Below, in pieces: positions 1 through 10,949 of a stretch of 64,000 nucleotides of DNA. The stretch's first letter is position 1. The number at the start of each line of letters is the position of its first letter. Both the position numbers and the translations under genes were made by a program. The stretch is from positions 157,507,523-157,571,522 of the forward strand of contig CM066730.1 of assembly GCA_033961575.1 (NCBI GenBank). The letters are read 5' to 3'. Below the pieces are notes generated by a model. That model was not told where the DNA came from, made no database searches, and saw only the letters and a list, made by a program, of their open reading frames with translations. The DNA comes from Aselliscus stoliczkanus (Eukaryota > Chordata > Mammalia > Chiroptera > Hipposideridae).

Positions 1-13
1 ATCCCCATGACTT

Positions 14-454
14 GTTTTTTTTGTTCGTGTTTGTTTTTTGTTTTAAAGATTTTATTGGGGAATTGGGGGAGGGGAACAGCGTTGGGGAATTGGGGAAGGG
101 GAACAGACAAGTTGCTGTCTTTTTGTTCTTCAGTCTAGTTGCGGAGGATGTTGCTTCACTGTTGGTATCGTCATTGCGCTCTTCCCGGATGAGGCAGATC
201 GGTCGCTGGCCTCTGGATGTCGCTCACCACGGCTACTGGCAGCTCACGCTGGCTGCCAGCCACTCACTGTAGCCTATGGCAGCCCACTGCAGCAGGAGCT
301 GCAGCCTACACTGTCGCCAGGGCTCGCACAGCCCAGCTCCAGATGGAGCTGTTGTTAGCTGTAGAGGGCAGTGTCACTGGCCCTCATATGTGGGATCCGA
401 ACCAGGGCTGCTGGCATCCCAAGCCAGCTCTTAAGCAATGCGCCACTTGGCCGG
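14..454 (-). mobile_element. Long-form tRNA-derived SINE (long/T+ form)
   Basis: Read on the minus strand this starts with a tRNA-like head (GGCCGGCCAAGTGGCGCA..., A and B box region), passes the 22-nt near-palindrome GAGGGCCAGTGACACTGCCCTC, and continues through a roughly 300-bp body. It ends in C-rich TTCCCCAATT units, AATAAAATCTTTAAAA and an A-rich tail. A short target-site duplication (CCATGACTT) is at 5-13 and 455-463. Other full-length copies of the family are at 15453, 39402, 53345 and 54387. Non-coding. Confidence 0.85.
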
Positions 455-539
455 CCATGACTTATTTGTTTTATACCTGAAAATTTGAACCTCTTACTCC
501 TCTTCACCTCCCCCCCCCCGCTTTTTGATTTTTCAATTA

Positions 540-1365
540 CAGTTAACATTCAGTATTGTTTTGTATTTCAGTTGTACAGCATAATGGTTAGACATTTGTA
601 TAATTTAAGAAGTGATTTCCCCCAGGGCGGCTGGATGGCTCAGTTGGTTAGACCGTGTGCTCTTAACAAGGTTTTCAGTTCGATTTCTGCATGTGATAGT
701 GGGCTGCACCTCCTGCAACTATTTTGAAAATGGCAACTGGACTTGGAGCTGAGCTGCGCCCTCCACAGCTAGATTGAAACAGTGACTTGACTTGGAGCTG
801 ATGGGTCCTGGAAAAACACACAGTTCCCCAATAAAAATTTATAAAAACAAAACAAAACAGAAGTGATACCCCAGACTAGTCTAGTACTCACCTGACACTA
901 TACATAGTTATTACCATATCACTAACTATATTCCCTATGTTGTACTTTATTTACATCCCCATGACTATTTTGTAACTACTAATTTGTACTTCTTAATCTC
1001 TTCACCTTTTCACCCTGTCCCCCACAACCCTCCCCTCTATCACACCAATAAATCTAGTATCCATCTGATACCATACATAGTTATTACAGTATTATTGACC
1101 ATATTCCTTGTACTATACCCTTCACCCCCATGACCATTGTGTCAACCAATTTGTACTTTTTAATCCCTTCCCCTCTTTCATCCACCCCAATGCCCTTCCC
1201 ATTTGTCAACCATCAAAATTTCTTTGTGTCTATGAGTGTGTTTTTGTTTTGTTTGTTTATTTTGTTCTTTAAATTCCATAGGTAAGCGAAATCACATTGC
1301 ATCTGTCTTTCTCTGTCTGACATTCCATTCAGCACAATGCCATCAATGGCACCACGGATGACAAG
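540..1365 (-). mobile_element. L1 LINE 3' UTR fragment
   Basis: This has the typical reverse-complement L1 3' UTR wording: TTACAGTTAACATTCAGTAT, the TTGTACAGCATAATGGTTAGAC type segment, CATACATAGTTATTACCAT and TTTGTAACTACTAATTTGTA. It is interrupted by a SINE at about 626-858. A related second stretch from about 1070 repeats the same motifs, so it may be an internal duplication or two nested L1 tails. No intact reading frame. Confidence 0.7.
626..858 (+). mobile_element. tRNA-derived SINE, bat Rhin-1/VES-like
   Basis: It has a tRNA-like head (GGATGGCTCAGTTGGTTAGA, then a degenerate B box CAGTTCGATTTC). A body follows with GGGCTGCACCTCCTGCAACT and CTGAGCTGCGCCCTCCACAG, then the tail ACACAGTTCCCCAATAAAAA. 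The flanks share AGAAGTGAT (608-616 and 859-867). The body resembles Rhin-1/VES-type SINEs of bats as I remember them. It inserted into an older L1 3' UTR. Confidence 0.7.
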
Positions 1366-2700
1366 AACTTATTCCCTTCCATGACCAAACCGTATTTCAT
1401 TGTATATGAAGATTCCCCCCAGCATGCTCAGGGGCCTGTTTAGATCGCCCTTTATGTGTGCCGCTTGTGATGCTAATTGGGTGGTGTTCTGCTGTGGTAT
1501 GAAGCCCACCTCCAAGTACGTTGGTTGTGGAGCCTCTTGGGAGGGCCTCTGGTGCAGGCCTAGGTCAGCCACTGCCTGTGACTGGCCAGGGACTACCTGG
1601 TAAGAACTACAGAATGATCCACAGTTGTTCGCTGCCGGTACTAAACCTAGAAGCACATGGGAGAGGCCACGCTCTGACCTGAGGACAGCTGCCACCTGCC
1701 AGCTCCCTTAATGTTCAGCCACTGATAAAACCTCATGCGATACATGTGTTGAATGAGGCAGAATCTCAGGGAGTCACTAGAGTGGGAAGAACTGTGGTCA
1801 CCATGTTAATGTGGACTAGTTTAGTGCCAGTGCTGAGCCTGAAGCTATCAGCAAGTCTCAGAGCACACAGAGACCAGTTGCTGCCCGCCTGAGGCCTGTG
1901 GTCTCTGATAGCTTTCCAAGAAAGAGTGTAATATAGGAGGGGCTGGCTGCTAGCAGAGAAAGTGCCTCTGCCTGTGAGCGAGTTGGGTGGGGCAGGGTCC
2001 CAGCTGAGTTAGCAGGCCAGAGCAGCAGAGCTCACCAGGCCAATCAAATACAAATTTGGCTGTAAGTGAAGGGGGCAGACTTAATATAGGAAAGATGGCG
2101 CCCACCTGTCAGCTGCATGGGAGGACTCCTCACCGTGAAATTGCTGACTGTCCTCCAGTCTTCAGCCAGAGACTCTCCTCTCCACACCCCCACCCCCACC
2201 CCCGAAGCCACACACCTCAGCCTGCCCCCAGTATGTCTCTGAGGCGCCCTGAGTCACTGTCCCTCTGCTGGAACCCAAGGTGAGTGCCTGCGAGTTTGTC
2301 TGTGCACGGGCAGTTTGAGAGGACGTCTGGGTTCCCTGTAGCCTTCTGTCCCACCTGAATGGCTGGAATCCCCACTGTTTTTCACAGCCAGATGTTGTGG
2401 GCCCTGACGCTAGTGTCCTCTTTCTGATACTAGTACTCTGGGCTGGGGAGCCTGGTGTGGAGGGCTGGTGTCCCTCGCTCCTCTAGGGGGAATCTCCAGA
2501 GCTGATATATCCCTCCTGATTCTCAACTGCCAAACAGATGTTTGGGGCCCATTCTGCTTCTCTGCCCCCTCTACCAGTCTCCACCTGGCTTCTTTATATT
2601 TTTACTTATAGAACTTATTTTCGGCTAGACTTCAGATGGTTCTCCAGGTTGATTGTTCCATAATTTGGTTGGAATATCAGGGCTCTGTGTAGTGGCTATC
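1366..2700. other. Unassigned repeat-like region
   Basis: No convincing gene. The mixed-GC sequence from about 1900 to 2690, including AAGATGGCGCCCACCTG and the segment around TTCAGATGGTTCTCCAGG, has the feel of an L1 5' UTR or an internally deleted L1. With the L1 3' UTR immediately to its left it may be part of one rearranged element. This is a recollection-based guess. The longest reading frame (1369-1695, minus) shows no recognisable domain. Confidence 0.3.
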
Positions 2701-2919
2701 TCTAAGGAGATTGAATGCCCTCTGGTGGCAGCCTATGACCTGTCTACCAGCCTCTTTCCTACAAGCCTCACCCAAAATCCAGTGTTCGTGTCTCCTAATC
2801 ACAGCAAGAACAAGTGACAGGAATAGGAAAGCCATGAAATCTGTGAGTGCCTGATCAAGAATGGCTTCCTGGAGGAATAGAAGCCTAGAGAATGAGTAGA
2901 AGTTGAGGCAACAGAATAG

Positions 2920-3110
2920 TGATTTCTGGTGCAGACTGGACCCAGACAGATGTCTTGGATCCTCCTCTTGCTAGCTGTACCTCATTTTTCTCAACTGTGA
3001 AATGGAAGCAATTAGTATTTCTCTCATTGGGTTATATGAGAGTTAAATAAGTTTACACACGTAAAGGGCTTAGACCTGAGCTTGGCACATAGAAAGTGGT
3101 CCATAAATGT
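2920..3110 (+). repeat. MIR SINE fragment
   Basis: Ancient MIR wording is visible: CTGGTGCAGACTGGACCCAG, then ACCTCATTTTTCTCAACTGTGAAATGGAA, GTTATATGAGAGTTAAATAAG and GGCACATAGAAAGTGGTCCATAAATGTTATTAT. These match the MIR core in plus orientation with heavy divergence. Confidence 0.7.
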
Positions 3111-3685
3111 TATTATCTGACTAGGAGAAGGGGGGGCCATCAGAGGTAGAAGATGCCGCAGGGCAGTTGTACAGTATACTAAAAAGGGTTGCTAAAGGAC
3201 TTTGAGTCCCAGACCCATGAGTTTAATGGGTGCTAGTGGTAAGAAGGGGGACATGAGATGGGGATGCTCTGGGATCTAAGCCAGGCCTCAGACCCACACT
3301 CATATACATGCCCACACCCACCAGTTACCCTCACACACAGAGGCACCAGACCCTACACTTACGCATGCATGCATGCTCATGCGCATACACAAGCACTCAC
3401 ACTCATAAATGCACACTCCTGGATATAGATCCACATTGTGTTCCCTCTGCTCTCCCGCCCCTCTCAGAAATACGACTGCACCCAGCCTGGGGAGGTTTAT
3501 CTGCCCCAGCAGCTCCCTGAGACTCTCCCAGCCCCAGCACATGACAGCCAGAAATGTGCCTGCTTCTCTCCAGGCCTGAAGGCTTCTCAAGCCAAACCTT
3601 ATTCTTGCCCTGCACTCTCCCAAATCGGTAGGCTCAGAACCTGTCAATCCCCTAATCCCTCCATTCTCATTTATCACAAGTAGAT
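3111..3685. other. Intergenic sequence, no gene seen
   Basis: Unique-looking sequence with a CA/TG-rich, cryptic-repeat patch at about 3295-3420 (including a GCATGCATGCATGC run). Reading frames here overlap on both strands and carry no recognisable domain. Confidence 0.5.
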
Positions 3686-3689
3686 TTGA

Positions 3690-4460
3690 GGAGATTCATT
3701 TGGACTGGTGGGCGCAGGGAGGGAAGTGGCGCTGGAGAAAGGGGTGTTTGCACTAAGGTCAGGGCCGCGGGAGGGGCTAGGTCCCCCGAGGGCCTCTACG
3801 TACCCCCGCCCCCATGAAAGAGGGCTCAGGCTGTGGGAGGGGAGCAGTCTGAGGACTCCAGGCGGGGGGCCATGACCTTGCCCCATAAGGGGGCGCGAGG
3901 TGGAGCTCCAGTGCTCTGCGCTGGGGAGGAAGGAGAGGGCTGGAGGCTGGCGTTCAGCTGGTGTTCGGCGGTCTCCGGGTGGGGCTCGTTCCCGGAAAGG
4001 CGAAGACAAAGGGGCTGGCTCCCCGGACCCAGTGCCTCCTGGAGCTGTGAGGGCCGGGGTTCCACACAAAGCCGGGGCCGGGCGGGGCCGAGCCCGCCCC
4101 ACCGCCGGCACGCCCCGGGCTGCTGATCCGCACCACTGCGAGCGACGTTTCCTGCGCCTAATCCCAACAAGCATGAAAACGGCTGGGGCCAGCCCGCCAG
4201 CAGGCCCTTTGTCCCAGCCCCTCACCGACAGCTGCAGCCCAGATCCCTCCCCGCTTTTGTGTCTCCTCCCCCGCCGCCCCTGTCGCCTTTCCCACCTCAG
4301 CTGCCTGGAAGGTCGGCAGCCTTCCAGGGCTTTCGCCTTGGGCACTTGGACGCACAAAGGGGGGCAGTGCCTCTAATCTGGGGAGGGGGAGGATTAACCC
4401 CAGGGTCTGCGAGGGGTGGGGCCCTGGAGGGAAGAGCAAGAGAGGGCTGCAGGGTACGCT
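3690..4460. promoter_or_regulatory. CpG-island-like segment in intergenic DNA
   Basis: A GC-rich block in which I count roughly 45 CpG dinucleotides over about 600 bp, densest at 3960-4160 (GGGGCCGAGCCCGCCCCACC, GCGAGCGACGTTTCCTGCGCC). The surrounding 40 kb is CpG-poor. It lies about 44 kb upstream of the PSMB2 start. Long frames on both strands overlap each other, as expected of GC-rich DNA with few stops, and show no recognisable protein. It may be an orphan CpG island: an enhancer, or the promoter of an unannotated lncRNA. Homeodomain-type TAATCC/GGATTA cores occur at about 4159 and 4391. Confidence 0.55.
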
Positions 4461-5780
4461 TTACGCTGGGTGTGCAGGCATGTGCGGGTGATGTGAGGTG
4501 AGAACATAGATGTGAGACTGGACCTGTGGGTGTGAAGGTCTGAGTGGGTGCGAATGTCTGAGTGGGTGCGAGTTAGCGGGCTGGAGGGGACTCGGGTGGT
4601 TCTGCATGCTTCTTGGACTCCTCCAGCCAGCCCCCAGCATTCAGTATTCAGACAGCTCTCCCTAGACCTGGGCTGACTTGGGACCTCTTCTCTCCACACT
4701 TCTTCTGGGATCTCCTCCACTTTGTGCCTTCAGTCCCTGCCTATCCTGGGACTCCAATACCTCTGTCTCCAGCAGGGCCTCTGCCTCCCACCTCCACCTG
4801 CGTATCAAACTGGCCACTGGACAGCTCTACCCAGCTGACCCAGAGCAACTCAAACTTCCCATGTCCTCAGCTGAGCTCATCTTATCCACACCCATAAATT
4901 GCGTCTCTCCATTCAGACATTTAGGGTTTTGGTCTTCCCAGGCATTCCTCATGGCACTCAATCACCAAGTTTAGTCCCTTCCATCTCCCAAGCACCTCTC
5001 CAGCCCATGCCTTCCTGTCCGCTCCAACCTCCCCTACCTTGGTTCAGGCCACCATCAACTCTCACCTGGACAGCTGGAAGGGCTCCTGGTCTGGCCTCCT
5101 CCCTTCCATTTGCCACACTACTTGAGAGTGGACTCCCATAAGACTCCAATTTAAGACCTTTCCAAGACTCTCCAGTGGCTCAATTTGCTTAGTTTGACTT
5201 GCAAGGCCTTCTCTGGCTGGTTCCTGCATCCTTGCTGGCCTGATATTTCCCGAAGGTCTGATGTTCCACAAGTTACTGTCTTGTCCACAAAGACCTTCCC
5301 CAAGAGCTTTCATGGAGATTTCTCCCTCTCAGGCAAAGGAATGAAATCAATGGCTAGCCTTGTTCCTTGTAGAACCATCCTTCTGAGCCCCTAGGTTCAG
5401 GGGACTACAGGGCAACGGATGAGTTAGGGAAGCCAGACCCTCCAAAGATGGTGAGTGTTGGCCCAGCCTTGCCCACACTATGCCTGGCACATGCAGGACA
5501 GCTGATGAGGACCCGCCCTTCCTTGGGCTCCCTCAGGCCATTATCGCTGCAGAGGCCATACCAGGTGCCTGAATCCTCAGGGATGCTAGACACCCTTGTC
5601 TCTGTCCCAGATCCCTCAGGATGGACCACATCCCCAAAGGGCCCTGAACTCCATAGTCTGCAAGCATGACTGTGTCATTCTGTTTCTGTCACCATTGTCA
5701 CCAGACACCTACCTCCTCCCAGGCGGTGCCAGGAACCTTACTCTAAGGCACTCTTCACATCCTCATCTTAGTCACAGACA
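4461..5780. other. Intergenic sequence, no gene seen
   Basis: C/T-rich unique-looking DNA. It contains short GTGTGAAGGTCTGAGTGGGTGCGAATG-type near-tandem units (for example GTCTGAGTGGGTGCGA at about 4540-4572) but no convincing exon or RNA gene. Confidence 0.45.
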
Positions 5781-5784
5781 GGAA

Positions 5785-5960
5785 ATTCCTGAGTTCAACA
5801 AATATTTATTATGGTCTACCGTGTGCCAGAGCCTTTGCTAGGCACTGGGGACCCAGATGAATCAGACACAGTCCCATCCTGCAGGGACCTCACAGTCTAT
5901 TCAGGAAGACAGACCCAGACATGGGTAATGAGAAGGCAGTGTGATAAGTGCTAATAGAAG
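5785..5960 (+). repeat. Ancient mammalian interspersed repeat
   Basis: The segment AACAAATATTTATTATGGTC...GTGCCAGAGCCTTTGCTAGG...CACTGGGGACCCAGATGAAT...CTCACAGTCTATTCAGG matches a very common ancient mammalian repeat. Its family name I cannot assign with certainty. Confidence 0.6.
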
Positions 5961-5974
5961 CCTGTACATGCATC

Positions 5975-6245
5975 TAGAGAAGCATTTTCCAAAGCAAGTT
6001 CCAACAGGCGGCATGTAAAAGATTTCTGTGATCACAGTGGCTGGGGAAACACGAGGTTAAATGATGTTAACTGGACTTCTTTATTGCAGGATTCCTCAGG
6101 GCCTTTGCTGTGCCAATTATGTGTTGCGGATTCCTGAGAAAAGGGCTTCTCAAACTTATTTGAGCATGAAACCCTTTTCTCATGGATCATCTTATAGATT
6201 GAATGTTCCAGGGATCACATTTGGGAAGCATTGCTGTGGGAACCT
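5975..6245. repeat. Probable ancient hAT-like DNA element
   Basis: The ends GAGAAGCATTTTCCAAAGC and (inverted) CACATTTGGGAAGCATTGC are imperfect inverted repeats. The middle contains the phrase GCTTCTCAAACTTATTTGAGCATGAAACCC typical of old nonautonomous hAT elements. Divergence is high and no target duplication was resolved. Confidence 0.4.
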
Positions 6246-7069
6246 AGAAAATGGAGATAGTATTCTGTGTTTGGAGTACAGAGAAGAATGAGGGACAATC
6301 AGGAAAGAGTTCACAGAGGAGCTGATGTCAACCTGGAAAGTGAGGAAATGTTGATGAGGAAAAGAATATCCTAGGAAGAGTGAAGAGGGCTTGCTCTAGG
6401 GAGGCTGGACCCAGAGACCTCTGAGGATTCAGAAGCAGGGCACTGCCCCAGAGACAGAGGACTCTTGTCAAGCCAACAAGTGCAGTGTGGAAAGAAGCTT
6501 TATCTGTACAACCGTTATGAATACTCACTCTCATGAGCTTGGCCTGAAACATCACATTGTTTCCTGGGATGCTGGGTCGAGTACTAAGGACAGTAAAATA
6601 TCCCACTAGTTTGTGAGCCAGCCACACCTCCGTTTTCAGGTACTCTCAGGACCTTCACAGTTTGGGTGTGTGTGGGGTAGTGATGGGTGCACACTGGGAA
6701 CCCCAGGATCAAGTCTTCTGAAGAGAGGGGTCCTATACGAAGGTCACTGGGCTTCATGATGGGAGCCAACAAGACTCCCTCAAAAGATCTTCTTTGCTTT
6801 GTGTCAATTGAACTTGGTTCTGCAGGAACCATCAACATAGGTTCAGTCCAAACATGCAGATGTATACAGAAGTGTATGTGTGTGTCCAGACCTCTGTGAA
6901 GAAGTCCAAAGCTTCTTTTTTTTTTTCTGGTAGGGCTGGTGAGTTTCAATGCCATGCTCAACCCCACCTGTTACTCCCATTCCCATAGCCAGCCATCCTT
7001 TTCCCATTCTCAATACAATCTTTGCCAACTCGCTTCACCATTATAGCCCATACCACCTCCCTAACAATA

Positions 7070-7135
7070 ATAATAAGAGAAAGAAGAAGAAGAAGGAAGA
7101 AGAGGAGGTGGCAAAAGGGGAGTGGGAAGAGAAGA
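7070..7135. repeat. Purine-rich AAG/GAA simple repeat
   Basis: AATAATAATAAGAGAAAGAA followed by (GAA)n and GAGGAGG purine sequence, with almost no pyrimidine over about 60 bp on the + strand. Confidence 0.8.
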
Positions 7136-7262
7136 GCATGCCCAGGGTGCCTCCTTTGTGCCTGGGCAGGCACTGTTCTTGGTGCTGTACATGTGCTAAC
7201 CCAGAATAGCTACCTGTAGGCACAACTTAGGGATTCCCTCACATGAGCTCCCAAAACCAAGA

Positions 7263-7610
7263 TTGTAAGGTTGCTGCGTTGAGCAAAAGCTCAGCAGTCA
7301 ACTAAGGGTTAACCAAGAGAGGCTGGATGCTTGCCACACTGAAAACAGTGTGGCTCAGCCAAAGTCCTTGAAACTGTTTTGCTCCTCTTGAGCTAAGCAT
7401 TTCTCCCTTAGCCTAAAGGGGCGTCCTTGTTATTTTCCACCACCTGTTGTTTCTCTGTTATCTCTAATAAAAGACTGAAGTCAGCGAGGACGCAGGGTCA
7501 GACTGTGCTGTCTGTCCTCCCTGTTCTCTGTATTGCATATTCTGTCTTGTCCTTACCTATGCTGCTTGCTGTGCCTTAAGTGCCAGAAACCCTCATATAG
7601 CCTCCCAGGA
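7263..7610 (+). mobile_element. Possible solo LTR of an endogenous retrovirus
   Basis: The layout resembles a short retroviral LTR: a start with TG (TGTAAGGTTGCTGCG), a pyrimidine-rich central part, a polyadenylation signal AATAAA at 7466-7471, then a GT/CT-rich segment (TGTGCTGTCTGTCCTCCCTG). I could not fix the 3' end or a target-site duplication, and no internal retroviral genes are present nearby. Alternatives are a processed transcript end or unique DNA. Confidence 0.3.
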
Positions 7611-8076
7611 CTCACAAACCACCTTATCCCTAAATTCATTCCTACCCCTCCAAACTCACATAGAAGCAGATCCTTCTGAGTGATTGCCTGGCTCCCTCAC
7701 CTTCCAATTTGTCTCAGGTACAATTACCACCTTGCTCTTCATAATGACACTCCTTTTATATGAGACACTCAGATACTCTAATTCTGAAATCTTCTAGCCT
7801 CTGTGTGTGTGCATGTGTGTACATGCATGCACGCCCCTGCACATAGTGTTTTGGGGATGGCTATATATGTATCTAACAGATAAGGAGACTGAGGCTGGGA
7901 GAGGAGAAGGAGATCTTTCTGACTCATCAGGAAATGGCAGATTACATGATGGAATCTTCTCGGACCTTGCCTCTTTATAATATGTAACATTTTCCAAATC
8001 ACTTCCAGTTCTGTTATTTGGCTATAGAGAAAGTACAATCAACCCCATCTTTCAGTGGGGAAGCTATAGTCAAGGT

Positions 8077-8379
8077 CAGAGGTCGGCAAACTTTGGAGAC
8101 AGAAGAGCCTCCAGGGGTCAGCAAACCCTGGCTTGTGAGATGCAGGCTCTGAAGTAAAACTGAAAATGAAAATAAAACTATCATAGTTTCATTTATAAAA
8201 CTTTTAAAGGATATTATTCACATAATAGTGATTATGTAAAAATATATTTATGGCTCTCAAATAATTTTTAAATTGTTGTGAGAGGCAGGGTTGGCTCTTC
8301 CAGGTGTCAGTGAACTTTTGAGATGGAATGTACCCAAAGAGCCACATATGGCTCGTGAGCCACAGTTTGCCAACCCCTG
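8077..8379. mobile_element. Nonautonomous hAT DNA transposon with 8-bp target duplication
   Basis: The terminal inverted repeats are CAGAGGTCGGCAAACTTTGG at the left and AGTTTGCCAACCCCTG at the right. An exact 8-bp duplication GTCAAGGT lies immediately outside each end (8069-8076 and 8380-8387), the hallmark length for hAT transposition. The interior is AT-rich, lacks coding capacity, and contains the GAGCCACATATGGCTCGTGAGCC wording common to hAT-Charlie-type MITEs. Confidence 0.85.
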
Positions 8380-9145
8380 GTCAAGGTCAAGCAGCATTAA
8401 CTGTGGACTCTGACCTTGTGACTGTGAGCCCCTCACCCAGTGAGGCAGGAATGGTTAGGGTCACCACAGCCTTATAAACCTCACCCAGCTAAGGATAACG
8501 CCCTTTAGAAGCCCCTTACCAAATTAGCAGGCTACTCTCTGTTCTCCATTATAATAATATCCCCTAATGTTTGCTCACACTTTTACTCTATTCCCCATTG
8601 CTGTCTCTTACTACACTCAGAGGTAGGCATTGGCAAATGTCTTTTTATAGAAGAGTTGGGGCTCAGAGAACTTAAATGACTTGTGCTTGTGATGGAGCAA
8701 GGACCCTGCCCATTCAACTAACTACATCCTCAACAGCCCAGATGTTAACCCAGATCGCTATTGAATCTCGTGGCAGGACTCAAAGGAAAGGCTTGCACAT
8801 ATGCTCAGGGAGGGTTGCTGGCTCAACGGGAGTGCCTTTGACATTTGGATAATTCTTTGAGTGGGACAGTCCTAGGCAGTGTAAGGTCCCAATTTAGCAT
8901 CCTGGTCCAGTAGCCCTGCCTACCCAATTGTTGAGACAACCAAAAGATTTCTCTCGTATTTTATTTATTCTCATATTTTAAAAAGCCCCCTATAGGGGTA
9001 GTGTCTTCCCACACTCCCCTCTTCCCCCAGCCACTTAGAACTACAGGACTATGGTTTCAGCTTTGGATTCTCAGTAAGAAAGTGTCAAGAGTTACTGAGG
9101 CTTAAGCCCTAACCTCCCTCTGAGGCTTAAGGAGGCTGTTCTTTT

Positions 9146-9242
9146 TTTTTCCTTCTTTTTTTAAGGGCAGTGTCACGGCCCTCATATGTGGGACCCGAAC
9201 CGGAGCCGCTGGCTTCCCAAGCCAGCGCCACTCGGCCGGCTC
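9146..9242 (-). mobile_element. Short-form tRNA-derived SINE with internal deletion
   Basis: Minus-strand copy of the short SINE. The target-site duplication AGGAGGCTGTTCTTTT is at 9130-9145 and 9243-9258. It lacks about 13 bp of the A-box region: GCCAGCGC joins directly to CACTCGG, whereas other copies have GCGCTTAACCACCGCGCCAC. The gap is flanked by GCGC microhomology. Confidence 0.88.
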
Positions 9243-9359
9243 AGGAGGCTGTTCTTTTAAAGAGGCTGGTTCCCAGGACCGAGGGAGGGATGGGAAGTGG
9301 AATGGGGTGGTAGAAGGAAAGGCGGGGAAAGGACTCCACCCGGCCCCCTGCAGGTCTCA

Positions 9360-9560
9360 CATAATCGCCACACTCTGCAATATTACCCACCTAATGCAGC
9401 GTGCTTTTAAATAATATATGCAAAGATTTCCCTCTCAAATTATCTCCTCAGGCAAGCTAACTCAACTCCAGCTTGTTAATAGAAAAAATGCAAATAGGAC
9501 CTCCCATCTCTCTTCCCCAGCCCCTAGGCTCTGGACAGCTAATGCGATTTCCTTCTTTGG
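9360..9560. promoter_or_regulatory. Candidate conserved non-coding/regulatory element
   Basis: An AT-rich, repeat-free block with a perfect POU octamer ATGCAAAT (9488-9495), a second ATATGCAAAG (9416-9425), CAATATTACC and an AAATTATCTCC segment. Sequence of this texture in gene deserts is often an enhancer. No conservation test was possible here. Confidence 0.35.
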
Positions 9561-9797
9561 GGGAATTTCTCTGTTTCCATTGAAACCATTTTTCAGGGGG
9601 GCTGAGGAGGAGTGCTTTTCCCAAGTGCCATCCAGAGGGGATAGTTTTAGAAGGTCAGGAACACCTCAGGTAGAAATTTGAGGAAATCACGCTGTTATGG
9701 AGGCTGCCCCTTTCTGAACCTCATTTTCCTTATCTGAGATCTCAATTAGTCCTTCCCCAGACTGCTGAGAGCCTGAATGGAGGGCAAGGCGTACTGG

Positions 9798-9854
9798 CCC
9801 CCCCCACCCCCCACCCCCACCCCACCCCCAGCCCCATCCCCACCCCCCGCCCCA
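9798..9854 (-). repeat. C-rich/G-rich tract with G-quadruplex potential
   Basis: About 57 bp made almost only of runs of 4-8 cytosines separated by single A, AG, AT or G residues on the + strand. The minus strand therefore carries more than eight G-runs with 1-2 nt spacers. Confidence 0.85.
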
Positions 9855-10534
9855 AGCACTGTGCAGGGACACCTTTTTAGTTTAAATCTGCTATGCCTGG
9901 TGGATGCAGAGATGGAGAAAACAGATATAGCTTCTGCCCTCGCGAAGCTCACAGTCTAGCAAGAAAAAGAACCCCCAGATCATGTGAAACTTTTAAAACA
10001 ATTATAGGATAACTTAATCAAGCAATCAAAGTTAATATCATCATAGTTAGACAAATGGACATCCACTTCCTGATGTGAAGCCCTGAGGACACACCATCCT
10101 GCCAAAGAGACAGAAGCTGAGAAAGGCAGAATGAGGAGAGAAACCATCAGACAAACATGAATTCCAAGTCAGGCTAGGAAACAGTGGCTGGGGCTCTTTC
10201 GAAATACCAATGTCATAAAAGAATGAACTCTTCCTGATTAAAGGGGCTAAAGAGACAATACAACTAAATGCAGTGGATGATTCTGGATCAGATACAGGAT
10301 TGGGAAAAAAAATCTGTAAAGGATAGCACTGGGACATTAGGCAAAATGTGAATATGAATTGTATTATAGATATTGTATCTTAAACTTCGTGAATATGATC
10401 ATATTATGGTAATGCAGAAAAATCTCCTTAGTTTTTGAGAAATATATGTAAAAATGTTTAGGGGTAAAAGATCATGTTATTTGCGACTTAGCCTCGGATG
10501 GTTCGGAGAACAAATATGGCAAAATATTAGCAGT

Positions 10535-10630
10535 TGATGAATTAGATGAAAAATTTACAGATGTTCATTGAATTATTTTTGCAACTTTTCCATAGGTTTA
10601 AAATTTTTCAAAATAAAAAATTGGAAAAAT
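10535..10630 (+). repeat. 3' end of ancient LINE-like repeat
   Basis: TTTTTGCAACTTTTCCATAGG...AAATTTTTCAAAATAAAAAATT is the familiar 3' terminus of an old interspersed repeat. Related ends occur at 21175-21250 and 39310-39395. Family not assigned. Confidence 0.45.
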
Positions 10631-10949
10631 TATGAGTGGCTTTTTAAAAGCATGATAATGCTATTTTAACTATGATTTTTAAAGTGCTTATGTTTTAGAG
10701 ACACTTGCTATATAAAACATTTTCAGATGAAATAAAATGATCTGTATGATTTGCTTAAAGGAGGAGGGAAGTAGTTAGGGGTTCAAGTTGGCCGCCTGTT
10801 GATAACTGAAGTTGTGTGATGAGAATATTCTCTTCTTTTTTCTTATATTTAAATTTTATATAATAAAAAGAAGTGTTGTTTTTAAGAAAAGCTATTACAA
10901 GAAATATGATAAGTCTCAGGAGAGAAGTATGAGTCTAATAGGGGAACAC

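Noticed and set aside
3674..4357. 227-codon open frame on the minus strand (and overlapping frames on the + strand)
   Set aside because: Lies in a GC-rich CpG island where stops are rare in every frame; Pro/Arg/Gly/Ser-rich composition, no domain, overlapping frames on both strands.
4540..4572. CRISPR-like or satellite array
   Set aside because: Only two imperfect GTCTGAGTGGGTGCGA units; no spacers, and the genome is mammalian.
7263..7610. Full endogenous retrovirus
   Set aside because: Only an LTR-like stretch with AATAAA is visible; no gag, pol or env similarity nearby and no second LTR, so kept only as a low-confidence solo LTR.
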